Shown here piece by piece: positions 25,230 through 33,085 of a stretch of DNA of 64,000 nt. This stretch comes from Microbacterium proteolyticum (GTDB lineage Bacteria > Actinomycetota > Actinomycetes > Actinomycetales > Microbacteriaceae): assembly GCF_029639405.1 (NCBI RefSeq), contig NZ_CP121274.1, positions 1,364,001-1,428,000 of the forward strand, read 5' to 3'. Made by a program: the position numbers and the translations under genes. Each line of letters begins with the position of its first letter. The first letter of the stretch is position 1. The notes under the pieces are model-generated. The model was not told the origin of the DNA and made no database searches. It was given only the letters and a program-made list of their open reading frames with translations.

Positions 25230-26914
25230 GCGCCGAGAACCTGCTCGAGATCGACGGTCTGGCGGTGACCTACCGCACGGGTCGAGGAGACGTCGACGCG
25301 GTGCGGGAGGTGAGCCTCTCGGTCGCCCAGGGAGAGACCGTCGCCGTCGTCGGCGAGTCCGGATCGGGCAAGTCCACGACGGTGCACGCGATCATCCGAT
25401 TGCTGCCGGCGGCCGCCCACATCGCGGCGGGGTCCGTGCGGTTCGAGGGGCGCGACCTCGTCGCGGCGACCGACCGCGACCTGCGATCGGTGCGGGGCCG
25501 ACGCATCGGTTTCGTCCCGCAGGACCCCACCGTGAGCCTCAACCCCGTCGTGCGCATCGGGGATCAGGTCGCCGAAGTGCTGCGCGTGCACGGTCTCGCC
25601 GATCGGCGCACCGCGCAGGCGCGGGCGATCGAGGCGCTGGAGCGGGCCGGCCTGCCCGACGCGGCCGTGCGGGCGCGCCAGTACCCCCACGAGCTGTCGG
25701 GCGGCATGCGGCAGCGCGTGCTCATCGCGATCGCGATCATCGGCGACCCGGCCCTCCTCATCGCCGACGAACCCACCAGCGCACTCGACGTGACCGTCCA
25801 ACGCCAGATCCTCGATCACCTCGACGTCCTCAAGCGCGAGCGCGGGGCGAGCCTGCTGCTGATCACCCACGACCTCGGCGTCGCCGCGGACCGCGCCGAT
25901 CGCATCGTCGTGATGAGCGACGGCCGGATCGTGGAACAGGGCACCCCCGACGAGATCCTCGGCGACCCGCGACATCCGTACACCCGCCGCTTGATCGCGG
26001 CGGCGCCGAGTCTTCGCGCCACCGACGCCGTCCGCACATCGGAACCGTTCTCGAACGCCGTACCCGCACGGACCGTGTCCGACGCGGGTCGCGGGCTGCC
26101 GGGGGAGACGCCCGTTCTCGAGGTCGAGGGCCTGGTCAAGGAATTCGCGCTGCCCGGCGGCGGCCGCACGCGCGCCGTCGACGGCGTCGGATTCCGCCTC
26201 GAGCGGGGCCGCACCCTCGCCCTCGTCGGCGAGTCGGGGTCGGGCAAGACGACGACCGCCCGGCTGGCGCTGCGCCTGGTCGACCCGACGGCCGGGACCG
26301 TGCGGATCGACGGCGCCGACGTGACCGCGCTCTCCGGGCGGCGGCTGAGGCGGGTGCGCCGTCGCGTGCAACTGGTGCAGCAGAACCCCTATGCCGCGCT
26401 GAATCCCCGATGGAGAGTCGAGACCATCGTCGCCGATCCCCTCCGCGCGTTCGGGGTCGGGTCGCGCGCGGAGCGTCGGAAGCGCGCCGCCGAGCTGCTG
26501 GATCTCGTGGCACTGCCGTCGACGGCGCTGTCGCGTCGACCGGCCGACCTGTCGGGCGGCCAACGCCAGCGTGTGGCGATCGCGCGGGCCCTCGCCCTCG
26601 AGCCCGCGCTGCTCGTGCTCGATGAGCCGGTCTCCGCGCTCGACGTGTCGATCCAGCACCAGATCCTCACCCTCCTCACCGAGATCCAGCGGGAGAAGGC
26701 GTTGAGCTACCTCTTCATCTCGCACGACCTCGCCGTCGTCCGGCAGATCGCCGACACCGTGGGCGTGATGCGCCGCGGACACCTCGTCGAGCTGGGGACG
26801 GCCGACGACGTGTTCGCCCGTCCCGCCCACGACTACACGCGGACGCTCCTGGATGCCATCCCGGGCCGACGTTCCCCGACCGCACCCTCCGCCATCTCCA
26901 CCCTTCTTCTCTGA
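25226..26914 (+). CDS. Dual ABC ATPase (DppD-DppF fusion)
   Basis: A 562-residue protein with two complete nucleotide-binding domains in one chain. Domain 1 (about 5-265) has GESGSGKSTT, LSGGMRQRV and LLIADEPTSALD; domain 2 (about 290-550) has GESGSGKTTTA, LSGGQRQRV and LLVLDEPVSALD. HPYTRRLI after domain 1 is the peptide-transporter C-terminal motif. It energises the two permeases encoded upstream and starts in an ATGA overlap. Fused DppDF ATPases are common in actinobacteria. Confidence 0.92.
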   Translation: MSAENLLEIDGLAVTYRTGRGDVDAVREVSLSVAQGETVAVVGESGSGKSTTVHAIIRLLPAAAHIAAGSVRFEGRDLVAATDRDLRSVRGRRIGFVPQDPTVSLNPVVRIGDQVAEVLRVHGLADRRTAQARAIEALERAGLPDAAVRARQYPHELSGGMRQRVLIAIAIIGDPALLIADEPTSALDVTVQRQILDHLDVLKRERGASLLLITHDLGVAADRADRIVVMSDGRIVEQGTPDEILGDPRHPYTRRLIAAAPSLRATDAVRTSEPFSNAVPARTVSDAGRGLPGETPVLEVEGLVKEFALPGGGRTRAVDGVGFRLERGRTLALVGESGSGKTTTARLALRLVDPTAGTVRIDGADVTALSGRRLRRVRRRVQLVQQNPYAALNPRWRVETIVADPLRAFGVGSRAERRKRAAELLDLVALPSTALSRRPADLSGGQRQRVAIARALALEPALLVLDEPVSALDVSIQHQILTLLTEIQREKALSYLFISHDLAVVRQIADTVGVMRRGHLVELGTADDVFARPAHDYTRTLLDAIPGRRSPTAPSAISTLLL

Positions 26915-26922
26915 GGAGCAGC

Positions 26923-28539
26923 ATGTCCATCCGACGTATCTCTCTCGCGGCGGCGTTCGGCGTCGCCGCGGCGCTCGTCCTGTCCGCGTGCGGGGGCACC
27001 ACCGCGGCCCCCGAGGCCTCCGTGTCGGCGACACCCGTGCAGGGCGGAGACCTCACCTTCGCGGTGGCCAACGACCCCATCTCGTTGAACCCGTCGGGGA
27101 CCGGCTCGGGCAACGACACCCTGTACGTCACGCGTCAACTCGTCGACTCGCTGCTCTACCAGAACCCCGACACGGGTGCCCTCGACCCGTGGCTGGCGAC
27201 CTCGTACGAGTCCAACGCGGATGCCACCGAGTTCACCTTCACCCTGCGCGACGACGTGACGTTCTCGGACGGGACGCCGTTCACGGCGTCGAACGTCAAG
27301 GCGACCTTCGACGACATCATCGCGGCGGGCGCGCTGAGTCAGGCGGTCAGCTCCTTCGTCGGGTACGTCGGCACCGACGTCGTCGACGCGCACACCGCGC
27401 GGGTGCGGTTCTCGAGCCCCAACGCCGCTTTCCCCAACTCGACCGCGTCGGTCGCCCTCGGCATCGTCGGGGACGCCACGCTGGCGGTTCCCTACGACCA
27501 GAGGGCGGATGGGAAGGCCGTCGTCGGGACGGGTCCGTTCACGCTGAAGAGCTACACGAAGGACACCGCCACCGTGCTCGCCGCTCGCGAGGACTACGCG
27601 TGGGTGCCCGAGGCGCTCGGCAACACCGGCCGCGCGCGCCTGGACACGGTGACGTTCCAGATCGTGCCGGAGGCGGGGGTGCGCACCGGAAGTCTCACGT
27701 CCGACCAGGTCGACGTGGCCGGCGGCGTGCAGCCGAACGACGTCGCGTCCCTGGAGCAGAGCGGATACCCGCTCGTGTGGCGCGCGAACCCGGGGATCAC
27801 CTTCGGCCTCTCGTCCAACCTGTCGCATCCGGTCGTCGCGGACCTCGCCGTCCGCCACGCGATCTCTGCGGCCATCGACGCGGAGACGGTCCGCGACACC
27901 GCGCTGAACGACTACTTCGCCGTCGCCACGAGCTCGCTCGCGCAGTCCACCCCCGGTTACGCCGACCAGAGCGCCGCCTTCGGCTTCGACCCGGACAAGG
28001 CCGCCGAGCTGCTCGACGGTGCCGGATGGAGCGCAGGGGCCGACGGCATCCGCGAGAAGGACGGCCAGAAGCTGCAGCTCAAGCTCTGGTGGATCACGAA
28101 CTTCGGGCCCAACCAGACCTCGCTCGAGCTGATCCAGCAGGAGCTGAAGGCCGTGGGCATCGACCTGCAGCTGCAGAGCGGACCGGTGCCCGACTTCCTC
28201 GAGGCGCAGAAGAACGGCGACTTCGATCTCGTGTGGGGCAACCTGTCCCGCGCGGACGGCGACGTCCTGCGCACGACGTTCTCGAAGAGCACGACGCGCT
28301 ACCGCATCGACGACCCGACGCTGGAGGATCTCCTGCAGAAGCAGCTCACGCTCAGCGACGCGTCCGCGCGCGACGAGGTCCTCGCCGAGGCGCAGGCGCG
28401 CATCGCGAGCCAGTACTACCAGATCCCCGTGCACGAGCTGACCTCGATCATCGGCACGCGCGACACGGTGCACGGCGTGAGCCTCGGCGCCGACTCCCGT
28501 CTGGACTCGCTCGTCGCCGCCTGGAAGCAGGCGGACTGA
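26923..28539 (+). CDS. ABC substrate-binding lipoprotein, SBP_bac_5 family
   Basis: A 538-residue extracytoplasmic solute receptor with a lipoprotein signal (LVLSACGG, Cys23 lipidation site). The mature part follows the SBP family 5 pattern: GGDLTFAV, SLLYQNPDTGALDPWLATSYE (in parts), FTFTLRDDVTFSDGTPFTA, VVGTGPFTLKSY and AVRHAISAAID. It binds peptide-like or other polar molecules for the permeases upstream. It starts 8 bp after the ATPase. The monooxygenases that follow suggest a non-peptide ligand, perhaps an organosulfur or organonitrogen compound. Confidence 0.9.
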   Translation: MSIRRISLAAAFGVAAALVLSACGGTTAAPEASVSATPVQGGDLTFAVANDPISLNPSGTGSGNDTLYVTRQLVDSLLYQNPDTGALDPWLATSYESNADATEFTFTLRDDVTFSDGTPFTASNVKATFDDIIAAGALSQAVSSFVGYVGTDVVDAHTARVRFSSPNAAFPNSTASVALGIVGDATLAVPYDQRADGKAVVGTGPFTLKSYTKDTATVLAAREDYAWVPEALGNTGRARLDTVTFQIVPEAGVRTGSLTSDQVDVAGGVQPNDVASLEQSGYPLVWRANPGITFGLSSNLSHPVVADLAVRHAISAAIDAETVRDTALNDYFAVATSSLAQSTPGYADQSAAFGFDPDKAAELLDGAGWSAGADGIREKDGQKLQLKLWWITNFGPNQTSLELIQQELKAVGIDLQLQSGPVPDFLEAQKNGDFDLVWGNLSRADGDVLRTTFSKSTTRYRIDDPTLEDLLQKQLTLSDASARDEVLAEAQARIASQYYQIPVHELTSIIGTRDTVHGVSLGADSRLDSLVAAWKQAD

Positions 28540-29570
28540 TGTCGACCGTCTCCGCGCCCACGATCCCCGAGGTGGGCCTCACCCTGCCCGGGAACTACGA
28601 CGAGACCGACCCGTCGGGCGGACTCGAGGAGACGCTGCAGCTGTTCTCCCTGGCGGAAGAGCTCCGCTACCAGGTGGCGGGCGTCCGCCAGCGTCACCTG
28701 GAGCGGGGGCTCTCGTCGGCCCTCCCGTTCCTCGCCGCGGCCAGCCAACGCACGTCGACGATCCGCCTGGAGACCGCCGTCGTCCCCCTCGGCTACGAGA
28801 CACCGTTCCGCCTGGCGGAGGACTTCGCCACGGTCGATGTGCTCTCCCGCGGCCGTCTCAACGTGGGAATCAGCTCGTCGGCCCCGCACCTGGACGTCCT
28901 TCGACCGCTCGGACGCGGTGCGGACGACGGTGCGGGCGTCGAACCGTACACGCTCATCGCCCGCTTCCTCGAAGCGCTCGAGGGGCGCGATCTGTCCGAC
29001 GAGGCGATCCTGACGCCGTACGGTCCTCAGATCCCGCGGATCCAGCCGCACGTGCCGTCGTTGCGCGACCGGGTGTGGCTCGGCGGAGGTTCGGCGCGGT
29101 CGGTCCGCTGGGCGGCCGAGCACGGGCTGAAGCTCTTCCTGGGGAACCTCACCGCGGCCGACGGCGACGCGCCGTTCGAGACCGTGCAGCGGGCGCGCAT
29201 CGACGAGTACTACGCGGCGTTCACGGGCAGCGGTGAGCCGGCGGTCGGTGTGGAACGGGTGATCGTCACGACCGACAGCGCCACCGCCGCCCAGCGCGCG
29301 CACTACGCGGACTTCGCGGCCGGACGGGAGGAACGCACCCTGGCGCCCACTCGCGGACTGGTGTTCCAGAAGGACCTCGTGGGCACGGCCGACGAGATCG
29401 TCGAACGCCTGCACGCCGACCCGGCCATCGACGGGCGCACCCGGGTGCGCGTGGCGCTGCCCTACGCGTTCCACCATGACGAGTACCGACAGATCCTGAC
29501 CGACATCGCCGAGGGCGTGCTGCCGCGCCTCGGCTGGCGCCCGGCCGCGACGCGCGCCGTCGCCGCCTGA
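28539..29570 (+). CDS. LLM-family oxidoreductase (cassette 2, first gene)
   Basis: A 343-residue luciferase-like protein. LAAASQRTSTIRLETAVVPLG and PFRLAEDFATVDVLSRGRL align with the minus-strand gene at 21268-22293, as does the C-terminal VGTADEIVERLHADPA and the LGWRPA ending. The ATG at 28539 overlaps the lipoprotein stop, so uptake and oxidation are encoded as one unit. The N-terminal 25 residues are longer than in the paralog. The substrate is unknown. Confidence 0.82.
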   Translation: MSTVSAPTIPEVGLTLPGNYDETDPSGGLEETLQLFSLAEELRYQVAGVRQRHLERGLSSALPFLAAASQRTSTIRLETAVVPLGYETPFRLAEDFATVDVLSRGRLNVGISSSAPHLDVLRPLGRGADDGAGVEPYTLIARFLEALEGRDLSDEAILTPYGPQIPRIQPHVPSLRDRVWLGGGSARSVRWAAEHGLKLFLGNLTAADGDAPFETVQRARIDEYYAAFTGSGEPAVGVERVIVTTDSATAAQRAHYADFAAGREERTLAPTRGLVFQKDLVGTADEIVERLHADPAIDGRTRVRVALPYAFHHDEYRQILTDIAEGVLPRLGWRPAATRAVAA

Positions 29571-29596
29571 CCGCGATCCCCTGACAAGGAGCACTC

Positions 29597-30805
29597 ATGA
29601 GTTCATCGCATCCCCTTCACCTCGGAGTCGCGCTCGAGGGCGCAGGGTGGCATCCCGCCGCCTGGCGGGAGCCGTCCTCGCGCCCGGACGAGCTGTTCAC
29701 CTCCGGCTACTGGGCCGACCTGGTGCGCACCGCCGAACGCGGAGACCTCGACTTCGTCACCGTCGAGGACGCGCTCGCCCTGCAGTCGTCGCGGTTCCTC
29801 ACCGGTGACGAGCGCACCGACGAGGTCCGCGGACGACTCGACGCCGTCCTCATCGCCTCCCGCGTCGCGCCGCTCACGTCGCGGATCGGGCTGATCCCGG
29901 TCGCGACGGTGACCCACACCGAGCCGTTCCACGTGTCCAAGGCGATCGCGACGCTCGACTACGTCAGCGAGGGTCGCGCCGGCGTGCAGGTGAAGGTGTC
30001 CGGGCGCGTCGACGAGGCCGCGCACGTCGGCCGCCGGACCCACCCGGGCGACGTGGCGCTCGACGACCCCGCGGTCCAGGCGTTCATCCAGGACGCGTTC
30101 GATGAGGCGGCGGACGTGGTCGAGGTCGTCCGCCGGCTGTGGGACAGCTGGGAGGACGACGCCGAGATCCGCGACGTCGAGACGGACCGGTTCCTGGATG
30201 CCGACAAGGTGCACGCCATCGATTTCGAGGGTCGCTTCTTCTCGGTGCGCGGACCGTCGATCACGCCGCGCCCGCCGCAGGGTCAGCCCGTCGTCGCCGC
30301 TCTCGCGCATGCCGCTGTGCCCTACCGCCTGGCCGCACGGTCGGCGGACGTGGTCTTCGTCACGCCCGCGGATGCCGTGCACGCGCGCGCGATCCTCGAG
30401 GAGGTGCGCGCCGCCGAACGCGTCGTGGAGCGCGAGGGCGAGCCCCTCCGCGTCATCGCCGATCTCGTGGTGCTGCTCGACGCGGACGGCGGCGAGACCG
30501 GCGAGGATCGCCGCCGACGGCTGGACGCCCTCGGCCGCCCGCTCGTCTCGGATGCTCGGATCGTCACCGGTCCGGCATCCACCGTCGCCGACGTGATCGA
30601 CGACCTCGTCGCCGCCGGTTACGCCGGGGTGCGGCTGCGTCCCGGCGTCGCCACCGACGACCTCGCCCGGATCGTCGACGACCTCGTGCCCGAACTGCGC
30701 CGACGGGGTGCGCGGACGGCCGTCGCCCCGGAGGGAACTTCGCTGCGCGGACGCCTCGGTCTGCCCGAGGGCCTGCCCAGCCGCTACGCCACCCCCGTCG
30801 CCTGA
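29597..30805 (+). CDS. LLM-family oxidoreductase (cassette 2, second gene)
   Basis: A 402-residue protein starting HLGVALEGAGWHPAAWRE, nearly superimposable on the paralog at 19962-21167 (GYWADLVRTAE, GLIPVATVTHTEPFHV, LDYVSEGRAGVQV, SWEDDAEIRDVET, PPQGQPVVAALAH). The C-terminus LRGRLGLPEGLPSRYATP also matches. An AAGGAG lies ahead of the ATG. It is 26 bp after the first cassette gene and 11 bp before the third. Confidence 0.82.
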   Translation: MSSSHPLHLGVALEGAGWHPAAWREPSSRPDELFTSGYWADLVRTAERGDLDFVTVEDALALQSSRFLTGDERTDEVRGRLDAVLIASRVAPLTSRIGLIPVATVTHTEPFHVSKAIATLDYVSEGRAGVQVKVSGRVDEAAHVGRRTHPGDVALDDPAVQAFIQDAFDEAADVVEVVRRLWDSWEDDAEIRDVETDRFLDADKVHAIDFEGRFFSVRGPSITPRPPQGQPVVAALAHAAVPYRLAARSADVVFVTPADAVHARAILEEVRAAERVVEREGEPLRVIADLVVLLDADGGETGEDRRRRLDALGRPLVSDARIVTGPASTVADVIDDLVAAGYAGVRLRPGVATDDLARIVDDLVPELRRRGARTAVAPEGTSLRGRLGLPEGLPSRYATPVA

Positions 30806-30816
30806 GAGGACCGACC

Positions 30817-32193
30817 ATGACCACGAAAAAGCAGATCATCCTCGCCGCCTACGTGGGCGGCGTCAACGAGCACACCGCGTGGGAGCACCCGGATGCCGGG
30901 AGCCAGATCGCGTTCTCGACCTTCCGGCACGTCGCGCAGACCGCGGAGCGCGGCCGATTCGACTACTTCTTCCTCGCCGAGGGCCTCGCCCTGCGGGCGC
31001 GCGACGGACGCATCTTCGATCACGACATCGCCGGGCGCCCCGACACCCTGCCCGTGCTGGCCGCGCTCGCCGCGGTGACCGAGCACCTGGGGCTCGTCGG
31101 CACGCTGAACGCCACCTTCAACGAGCCGTACGAACTGGCTCGCCAGATCGCGAGCCTCGACCATCTGTCGGGCGGCCGCGCCGGGTGGAACGTCGTCACC
31201 TCGTTCGACGCCTTCACGGGCGCCAACTTCCGCCGCGGCGGTTTCCTGCCGCACGCCGACCGATACGTCCGCGCCGAGGAGACGGTGGCGACCGTGCGGG
31301 AGCTGTGGGACTCCTGGGCGGCCGATGCCATCGCCGCGGACAAGGATGCCGGGACGTTCCTCCGCGACCCGCGCGCGGGTGCGTTCGCGCATCACGGCAG
31401 CCAGTTCGACATCGAGGGCCGCTTCACGGTTCCCCGCAGCCCCCAGGGTCGACCCGTGATCGTGCAGGCGGGGGTGTCGCCCCAGGGGCGCGACTTCGCG
31501 GCATCCACCGCCGATGCGATCTTCTCGCCGTTCTCGACCCTCGAGGAGGGACGGGCGTTCCGCGAGGACATCCGCGCCCGCGCCGCGCGCTTCGGTCGTG
31601 ATCCGGAGCACGTGAAGATCCTGCCGTCGGCCGGGTTCGTGCTCGGCGACAGCCGGGCCGACGCCGAGGAGAAGGCGCGGCACATCCTCGATCAGCAGCT
31701 GAGCGACCGCACGATCCAGGTCACCTTCGAGCAGGTCTGGAACCGCGACCTGTCGGCCTACGACCTCGACGGCCCCGTTCCGGACGTCGACCCCGATCCG
31801 GAGGCTCCGTCCTTCATCCAGGGGCGGGCGTTCATCTTCCAGGACCGCTTCGAGACCGTCCGCGCGTGGCGCGAGCTCGCAGCGAAACGGGGCCTCACGT
31901 TCCGGGGCCTCGCCCGCGCGGTCGCCCGCGGCCCGCAGTACGTCGGAACCCCCGCGCAGGTTGCCGAGGAGCTCGACGCCTTCGTCCAGCAGGGCGGCGG
32001 CGACGGGGTCGTGCTCGGCTCGCACGTGGTGCCCTCGGGCCTCGACGAGTTCGTCGACCTCGTGGTTCCGCTGCTGCAGGAGCGCGGATCGCTGCGTACC
32101 GAGTACGAGGGCACGACCCTGCGGGACAACCTGGGCCTCCCGGCCCCGGATCGCCTCGTCGAACCCGCCCTCGTCGGCGCGGTCGGACGTTGA
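30817..32193 (+). CDS. LLM flavin monooxygenase, NtaA/SnaA/DszA type (cassette 2, third gene)
   Basis: A 458-residue FMNH2-dependent monooxygenase. Motifs VGTLNATFNEPYELAR, LSGGRAGWNVVTSFDAF, GANFRRGGFLPHADRY, SPQGRPVIVQAGVS and YVGTPAQVAEELD mirror those of the minus-strand paralog at 18613-19965. The ATG follows GAGAGG. With the two genes before it, it repeats the 34x-40x-45x residue order of the opposite arm. Confidence 0.85.
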   Translation: MTTKKQIILAAYVGGVNEHTAWEHPDAGSQIAFSTFRHVAQTAERGRFDYFFLAEGLALRARDGRIFDHDIAGRPDTLPVLAALAAVTEHLGLVGTLNATFNEPYELARQIASLDHLSGGRAGWNVVTSFDAFTGANFRRGGFLPHADRYVRAEETVATVRELWDSWAADAIAADKDAGTFLRDPRAGAFAHHGSQFDIEGRFTVPRSPQGRPVIVQAGVSPQGRDFAASTADAIFSPFSTLEEGRAFREDIRARAARFGRDPEHVKILPSAGFVLGDSRADAEEKARHILDQQLSDRTIQVTFEQVWNRDLSAYDLDGPVPDVDPDPEAPSFIQGRAFIFQDRFETVRAWRELAAKRGLTFRGLARAVARGPQYVGTPAQVAEELDAFVQQGGGDGVVLGSHVVPSGLDEFVDLVVPLLQERGSLRTEYEGTTLRDNLGLPAPDRLVEPALVGAVGR

Positions 32194-32215
32194 GCATCGA
32201 GAGAGGAACCGGACG

Positions 32216-33085
32216 ATGACCACGACCGCGCACGAGACCCTCGAGCGGGCTCGATTCGCCTCGGAGTGGGAGGACTGGCATCGCGCCCACGAAGCGCGCC
32301 GGGCAGACCCCCACGGCTTCCTCGCCGTGACGGCGCTGTTCTGGATCGCGGAGGAGTCGCAGACCTTCCCCGGCATCCCCGGGCGGTGGCGCACGTCGCT
32401 CGACGGACCGGTGGTCGAGCTGGAGGAGGGCGAGTGGCTCCGTCTGGGCGACGCCACGATCACGGGGCGGCACGCGTTCGGGGCGATCGCCGAGCGCGGG
32501 GGAGTGACCGTCGGGTTCGACGGGGGCGTGATCGAGGTGGCGCGCCGTGGGGGCCGCGACATCCTCCGCCCCCGTCGGCCCGACTTCCCGTTCCTGGGCT
32601 CCTACCGCGGGACGCCCGCCTACGCGCCCGATCCGAAGTGGCGGGTCGAGGCGACGTTCGTGCGTTACGCCGCTCCGCGTCGGCACGAGGTGGGCGCGGC
32701 TGTGGACGGGCTGTCGCACGTCTACGAGTCGCCGGGGTATCTCGAGTTCGACATCGACGACGAGACGTTCCGGCTCGTGGCTTTCCCGGGGCACGCGGAG
32801 GGCACGCTGACCGTCCTGTTCACGGATGCCACGAGCGGTCGCACCACGTACGCGGCGAACCGATCGCTGAGCGTCGACGCGCCCGGAGCCGATGGCCGCA
32901 CGGTCGTGGACTTCACTCGCGCCGTCAACCTGCCGTGCGCCTACACTGACTTCGCGACGTGCCCCCTGCCCCCGGCCGAGAACCGGTTGACGGTCGCCGT
33001 CGAGGCGGGGGAGAAGACCCCCGTCGCCCGAGCCGAGGGGGAGGTCACCGCCCGCGGGATCGAGCCGACGGGCACCGCCCGGTGA
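32216..33085 (+). CDS. DUF1684 domain protein
   Basis: A 289-residue protein of the DUF1684 family (EDWHRAHEARRADPHGFLAVTAL, the beta-rich core with YAPDPKWRVEATFVRY, and the C-terminal NLPCAYTDFATCPLPPAENRL motif, each cited in part). The family is common beside flavin or amino-acid catabolism genes and has no established biochemical function. It lies 22 bp after an LLM gene with GAGAGGAACC upstream, and its TGA overlaps the MFS start (GTGA). A chaperone or hydrolase role in the monooxygenase pathway is only a guess. Confidence 0.75.
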   Translation: MTTTAHETLERARFASEWEDWHRAHEARRADPHGFLAVTALFWIAEESQTFPGIPGRWRTSLDGPVVELEEGEWLRLGDATITGRHAFGAIAERGGVTVGFDGGVIEVARRGGRDILRPRRPDFPFLGSYRGTPAYAPDPKWRVEATFVRYAAPRRHEVGAAVDGLSHVYESPGYLEFDIDDETFRLVAFPGHAEGTLTVLFTDATSGRTTYAANRSLSVDAPGADGRTVVDFTRAVNLPCAYTDFATCPLPPAENRLTVAVEAGEKTPVARAEGEVTARGIEPTGTAR